64,000 bases of DNA from Chloranthus sessilifolius (taxonomy: Eukaryota; Streptophyta; Magnoliopsida; Chloranthales; Chloranthaceae): contig CM037586.1 in assembly GCA_021018995.1 (NCBI GenBank), positions 151,942,060 to 152,006,059 of the forward strand, in the 5' to 3' direction. Position numbers and translations under genes: made by a program. The notes beneath the pieces are model-generated. The model ran no database searches. It was not told the origin of the DNA and was given only the letters and a program-made list of their open reading frames with translations. The number at the start of each line of letters is the position of its first letter. Position 1 is the stretch's first letter. Positions 58,548-64,000 of the stretch are shown one piece after another.

Positions 58548-60370
58548 ATATTCAAGAGATGATTCATAGAGATTTTACGGCCGGGATCGAAAGCCACATG
58601 CAGTGTACTGATAGAAAAAATGGAAGCAGTATTAAATTTGATGATGCTCTCTCTACTCGAATGAAGGAAAACAAAAGGCATTTCAAGTTTCCCTCCCAAC
58701 CTCAGAGACTCAGAGTAGATCGCGGGAAGACAGATCTCTAACATCGTCATTAAGTTACGTGAGAGAAATTTCAATGTGTAACGCTGTTACGAATTTGTCT
58801 AGAATGAGGCAACGGCTCATTCCAGACAATGAACCGAGCTTTTTCAGCTAGGCAAATGAGTGGACCTTAGACGCACATGTATTTAAAGAACATGAAAATA
58901 TGTATACATGGCCCAATGGATAAGTAAGCAATGAGTCCTTTAAAGGGCAATGGTTAAGGTCAAATCATTGTCTTGGAAGATTTGACCTCCCTTCATTTCA
59001 AGATTTAGAGTGCAAAATATTGTGGTGGAAGACAAGATTTATCATTTAATCCAAACACTCAAAGGCCATCAAATGTCATGTAAGTACTTACTTAAACTAG
59101 CTATTATTTATTTGTTTTGAGAGTTTTGTATTCATAAATTAATATTTTTTATTATTTTTATCTATTTTTTAAATATCTAAACATTAAAGAATAATGGAGC
59201 ATTCCTAAGTTCAATAGATTATTTTATTTACGAAATGATGAAGGTAGCTTAGAGCCATGCACCGGATAACTTATATGGTCCCACATTAATTTGCAGCCAC
59301 TTGATCATAGATAGCAGCGACATGATGATCATAACTATTTTGTGAAAATAATTAAAATAAAAAATATAAAATTTTATAATTAATGACATCAATCGTGGTG
59401 AGAAATGAACGGTAAAAGTAAGTGTAATTTACTGTTCATTTTACATGCAATTGACTATTTTGATCGCATGATTTTACATCTTTATTTTAATTTATTTTCA
59501 TAAATATAATTGTAATCATCGATTCATTCCCATCTATGGCATCCGATTATGTGATTGGAAGCGATGTGGCTACAAATTAGTGTGAGAGCAGGTAAGTTAC
59601 ATGGTTCACTGTATCAAGCAACCTTTACCCAAAAGCCGTAGCCCTTAATAAAATTTTCAAAAATTAACTTCTATATATATATATATATATACTTTGGTGA
59701 TTGATTGATATTGGTGAGATCTGAGATGTAATCTCAAATATAAAGTGTGGACCATAAAAAATAATATTAAAATATATTTTTTTAAAATCTTATATGAAAT
59801 GTGTTTGATGTTTAGGCACATCTTGGATCAAAATAGATAATTAAATAAAGCAATGACATTCACATATAATTATGATGTTGACAAGTGTCATAAATTGAAC
59901 ATTGCCACATCCGAGAATCAATGACTCATTCAGTTTGAAGGGTTAATGGATCGATTACACTCTACCAACTCTATGAATAGCTTATCAATATTTGATCTCA
60001 CTCAATGAATTTCTAATATATAAATCAACATAGATGTCCACCACCATCTATTTATTTATTTTAGATAACTTAGGATAATTATGCTTGGACTAATCCCTTA
60101 GAGTTGTCCTCGTCCCCACCATGTAACGAGTATTTCACGATTTACACATCCTACGGGGCATCCTATTTTCATAGAAGGGAGATGCCAACACTCGATCCCA
60201 TGACTTGTTGGTAACAAATCAAAGTCCAATGACTATAAGCGTATAAGGAATCACAAGTGTAAACTAGAGAGCTGCCATGAAATGGTTTATCTCACTTCTT
60301 GCCCACCGTGTAACAAGTATTTCACGATTTGCACATCCTACGAGACATCCTGTAAATCTCGTTGTGTGTG
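58548..60370 (+). repeat. repeat A, copy 2
   Basis: Second copy of the 12.1-15.8 kb repeat, in the same orientation and without the ~1.5-kb insertion, the 153-bp MITE and the 1.1-kb LTR fragment found in copy 1. A further short piece (CCAACACTCGATCCCATGAC) recurs at 61786-61820. Confidence 0.82.
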
Positions 60371-60479
60371 TTGTATGTACAAGCTACCCTTCTCCCTCTG
60401 CTGCCTCTGGGCTGTGCAGTCACTGCTATCTCTAGTCTCATTGACCCATGGATCTGGTGTCTGATCCACTGAAGCCTCA

Positions 60480-60840
60480 ATTGAAGCTTAGAGAGCAACC
60501 AAAGGCCTCCTGGAAGAAGGTCCAACAACGGAATCCCCCTCACTCGCCTGGCTGACCGATCGCCTGGATTGTGAGCGCGAGCGACCAAATCACGAAGAGC
60601 CGCCTCGTCCCAAACATAGTCCCTCATACGCTCACGAGGCGTGTGATGATGACCAGCCAACGATCTAGTCGCCTACGACTCCTCCCCAACAAAATGGGTA
60701 ACCACACCTCGGATCCCTCTGGTCCTCTCCAGATCATACTGTAGACGATCTATAGTGATTTGCATCTCCGCCCGCACAATCCTACGAGCACACTCCAGCT
60801 CTACAACCAATTTCCTCTAGCATCCGAGAGTCCATCCAGA
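60480..60840 (-). other. GC-rich coding-like relic, unidentified
   Basis: The minus strand reads MQITIDRLQYDLERTRGIRG, a stop, then HHHTPRERMRDYVWDEAALR and LVARAHNPGDRSARR. Charged, helical composition and higher GC than the surroundings suggest a decayed transposon-encoded or host protein, but I recognise no family. Confidence 0.3.
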
Positions 60841-61460
60841 TTCTTCTTCCTTAACAGATTTTTTGGGATTTCTACAACTACCTGTCGTGTTTAAAAGAAA
60901 GTTGATTGTGTTGTCTCCAAGACATATGCAATTAAACTTGTTAGGATTTGTTTTGATGTTTGAAGAAGGGAATATGGTACTTACTCCAAACATTAGTTTT
61001 ACAAAATTTCTTATTGATTCAAGGATTATAGAGGCATGTCATTCCACTATTATGATACATGGCAATCTTAATAATCAAGATGGTTAGAATCCAATGACGT
61101 GATTTTGAATAAAACAAACATGCCAATGATGGGATGATTGTTAGACTACTTTGATGGATCTAACATATGTATCATGTTGCTAAAAGTAGACATCAATATT
61201 GTTTTCCTATTATTTATGTTGTGGGGGTTGACTCATTAAAGGAGTGACACGAAAACTTGAAAAATCTTTATTGAGATGAGATTTAACATTCATGTGTTTA
61301 AATATAATTATATATGAGTGATTTTAATCAAATGACTTGATTTAGCTCTATGGCCACTGAGTGATCTTGATCGATTGGGCATGACATTAAATCATTAACA
61401 ATGATCAAATGAACATGATTTTTTGACATCATCGAGTTATTACCAAAAGGATTGGTATGA
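60841..61460. other. gene-free stretch
   Basis: No recognised feature. Confidence 0.4.
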
Positions 61461-61463
61461 TTA

Positions 61464-61757
61464 TTTATAGATATTTAAATAATTATGATTAGATTATCAT
61501 ATATATTCTTTAAATTTCGTAATTATTTGCTTTAAGGAACATGATTATTTTGTTTCAAGCATGTTTGAAACTATAATATATTCCATTACATGAATATTCT
61601 ATTGCATTGAGCTCATTGAGAAGTGAATTGAGCAGAAATGCTAAGAATTATCTTAAAAAGATAAGAAATTTAGATTTGAAAATCTAAATTATTTAAAGAT
61701 GATTTTCCTTTAATAAAGGAAGTCACAACTGTAAATCTCATTGCGTGTGTTGTTAGT
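61464..61757 (+). repeat. direct repeat B, copy 2
   Basis: Pairs with 56150-56430 in direct orientation, 5.3 kb apart. Confidence 0.7.
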
Positions 61758-62403
61758 ATTACTATCGGATGGGGCCCAACACTCGATCCCATGACTTGTT
61801 GGTAACAATCCAATGCAGGTAAATTACTAACCAACAGTAGAATCAATAGAACAAACCTTGGTGCAGGGCACGAAATTGAGTGCCTTTGGTCTTCGATCTG
61901 CGGCTATTTCCACCCTAGAGGAGTGCTGCAATGGACGGTGGAGCAAGTGGCCATGGCTTTGTGTAGATAATAATATACTGTGCCCCAAATGGCAAAGAAC
62001 TCATTTGGGGCACAGTACACACTAAGTGGTAATAGTGATTGAAAATGAAGGGGTGTTGCAGGCTGTTCCATGGTCCTAGGCTATGACAGTCTAGGTTGAT
62101 TGGGACAAGCCAATTTCCTAGACCTCTACGCGATAACCTAGGTAACAAGTGACAACCTGTGCGTTGTTGCCTACCTAAAGCCTAGCCAACCGCTTGTGGT
62201 TACTAAGTGACAAAAGATGCCTTGGGATATCTCAAGTGATTTTTTTCCCTTTGTAAAGGAGAAAAAGGAGTATAATGTGTTTTCTGGTAATTCATTACGC
62301 TTAACTCTTTAAAAACAATATTGTGAGAGGGGATATGAAGAATTGTGAAGTTAGAAATAGCTTATCGCTAAGTAAAAACAAGTGGAGAAATAAGACTCAC
62401 AAA

Positions 62404-62565
62404 CACTACAAAAAATAAGTTATTAGCGACATTTTTTTGGAGCAAAAAATTGCCGCTATTAACAAAAAACTATTAAAGACTATTAGCGACAAGGGCATTA
62501 GCGGAAGTTTTTTTATTTATAGCGGCCGTTTTTGGCTGCCGCTAATAGTCTTGTTTTTTGTAGTG
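62404..62565. mobile_element. CACTA-type MITE with 3-bp target duplication
   Basis: CACTACAAAAAATAAG at the left, CTTGTTTTTTGTAGTG at the right, flanked by AAA (62401-62403) and AAA (62566-62568). 162 bp with internal TTAGCGACA / GCCGCTAATAG words. Same family as 14634-14786. Confidence 0.82.
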
Positions 62566-64000
62566 AAAGTCAACTCCAAATAAATGGATAAGACAATGAT
62601 AATGATGGTGATACACTCATTGAACCCTTAAAATTTTCGTAAGGTATAAAATGTATCTACTAATTAACAAAGTCCTTCCAAAAAGCATAACAAAATTCTA
62701 CTACATCAAATTCGAATAGGAGAAATCAATATGGATGACTATATGCATAGTAATATTATTCTATTATATTCATAAAATATTATATTATTATCATCATCAT
62801 CATCATCATCATCATATTATCATCATTGTCCGATTACCTCTATTTGAGGTCTATTTGAGGACTATTTTGTGCGTCCTATTTCTCGGCACATTTCCGTTTA
62901 AAGGCTAAATTATGTCATTCAACAACCCTTATTTGAGGACTATTTTGTGGGCATTCCTTGATTTTCGGTGTTTCTAAGCCTCTTTTGGACTTCCTCTTAT
63001 ATCCTCATTCTTCATTTATCCTTCCTTATTTCGCCATACATCCATATTAATATATGCATTTTAGCTTATTGGGTTCATGCTATTTCTAGCAACTATTGTT
63101 CCACCCATAAAGGTTTGAATTTATCCAACTTCTACTTACAGAGGCTTCACATGATGGAAAGGTGTATTCTCGGGCAAAGAATCTTTTTGATTAGTGTATC
63201 AGGTGTTTTATGGACAATTTTTTTAGATTGTTTCAAATCAGACGATGTGACATGGAAAATGGTAAGCTACAATTATGCTAGATTTGTGTGGTACATATTT
63301 TTTCACAGAATTTTAGAGATGAGGAAGCAAATTTATTATTAGGGATGTTATCATTGTTTGATAATTGTTCGCTAAATAGTGTGAGGGAGGATACCAGGCT
63401 TTAGATGATGGGTGTTTAAGGCAAGGCTAGGATACCAGGCTTTAGATGATGGGTGTTTAAGGCTAAACCCGTGTTTGGTCACTTGTTTAATCATTGTATT
63501 GCTGCCACTACCATGTGGGGATTTTGTTTTCATGTTCTAGGCAAGCTGGTGTTTCACTAATACCTATCCTGATCTGCTCTCTTCATGGGTTAATAATGAA
63601 TTGATGGGTAGTACTCTGAGTGCTTTGGAGTTTGGCACCAATGATTTTTTTTTTGGGGCCTATATGGCTCGAATGTAACAACAGGATATTGAGAAGTGTG
63701 AGAAGGCTGCTACTTATAGTAATGAAGTGTGTTAGTGACTCTATTATTAATTTCGGACGCTACAGATTGCTATGGCTGTGCCTGTATGGGAGATTGCAGA
63801 GCTATGATGGAGCTGCTAAGATAGTACCACGTAGGCATGTCCCAACCGGTCTAGGGGATGATGTGGGGCCGGTTCTTCTATTGTTTTTGGGCTTGTTGTG
63901 TGAAGACCCAGACCCACATGCCACTATATTATTCGGTTCTAGGCTTAGGTCTCCGCCCCGGTTTTGTTTTTGGCATGGGCTTAAGTCCCCACCTAAAATG
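62566..64000. other. gene-free stretch with small repeats
   Basis: (ATC)n run at about 62789-62815; a ~41-bp tandem pair around GATACCAGGCTTTAGATGAT (63388 and 63430). The end (63930-64000, GGCTTAGGTCTCCGCCCCGG...) is related to 8700-8780. No gene recognised. Confidence 0.45.

Noticed and set aside
58367-58741. ORF starting with a repeated Arg-Glu run
   Set aside because: Produced by a (GA)n microsatellite running into repeat A; no domain.

Overview
This is nuclear DNA of a flowering plant. It is AT-rich, has no operons, carries spliced genes and is packed with plant-type transposons. Two host loci are recognisable: the plant-specific COM1/GR1 form of the SAE2/CtIP repair protein, and a GH28 polygalacturonase relic. 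I cannot name the species. Long introns filled with repeats suggest a lineage with a repeat-rich genome.

Layout. 1-1.6 kb: intergenic, with a perfect 133-bp tandem duplication. 1.6-5.3 kb: decayed PIF/Harbinger transposon with a SANT-type ORF, a DDE transposase and a third, RNase H1-N-terminal/viroplasmin-like gene. 5.3-22 kb: no host gene seen; MITEs, a tiny TRIM, LTR fragments, a CACTA-type MITE and long dispersed repeats. 22.4-22.75 kb: promoter-like sequence and an ATG-free leader that may be the first exon of COM1. 28.2-34.6 kb: complete-length but broken Ty3/gypsy chromovirus on the minus strand with a perfect 5-bp target duplication, followed by two related solo LTRs (34.7-35.7 and 36.3-37.3 kb). 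38.3-40.7 kb: intact COM1/GR1 gene. 41.1-42.1 kb: TRIM-like LTR element. 43.0-55.0 kb: polygalacturonase pseudogene on the minus strand, three exons spread over 12 kb; its 9.9-kb first intron holds a broken Ty1/copia element and several MITEs. 55-64 kb: MITEs, LTR fragments, a second copy of a ~1.9-kb repeat also present at 12-15.8 kb, and a second CACTA-type MITE.

How it fits together. The only gene that looks functional is COM1/GR1, expected to act with MRE11-RAD50-NBS1 in DNA end resection and meiotic break repair. It is unusual in having its central coiled coil present as three tandem copies and in using a GC-AG intron. Everything else recognised is a fossil: the polygalacturonase carries stops and frameshifts, and all transposons with coding capacity are broken. 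Identifications rest on reading translated sequence and motifs; no database search was run.
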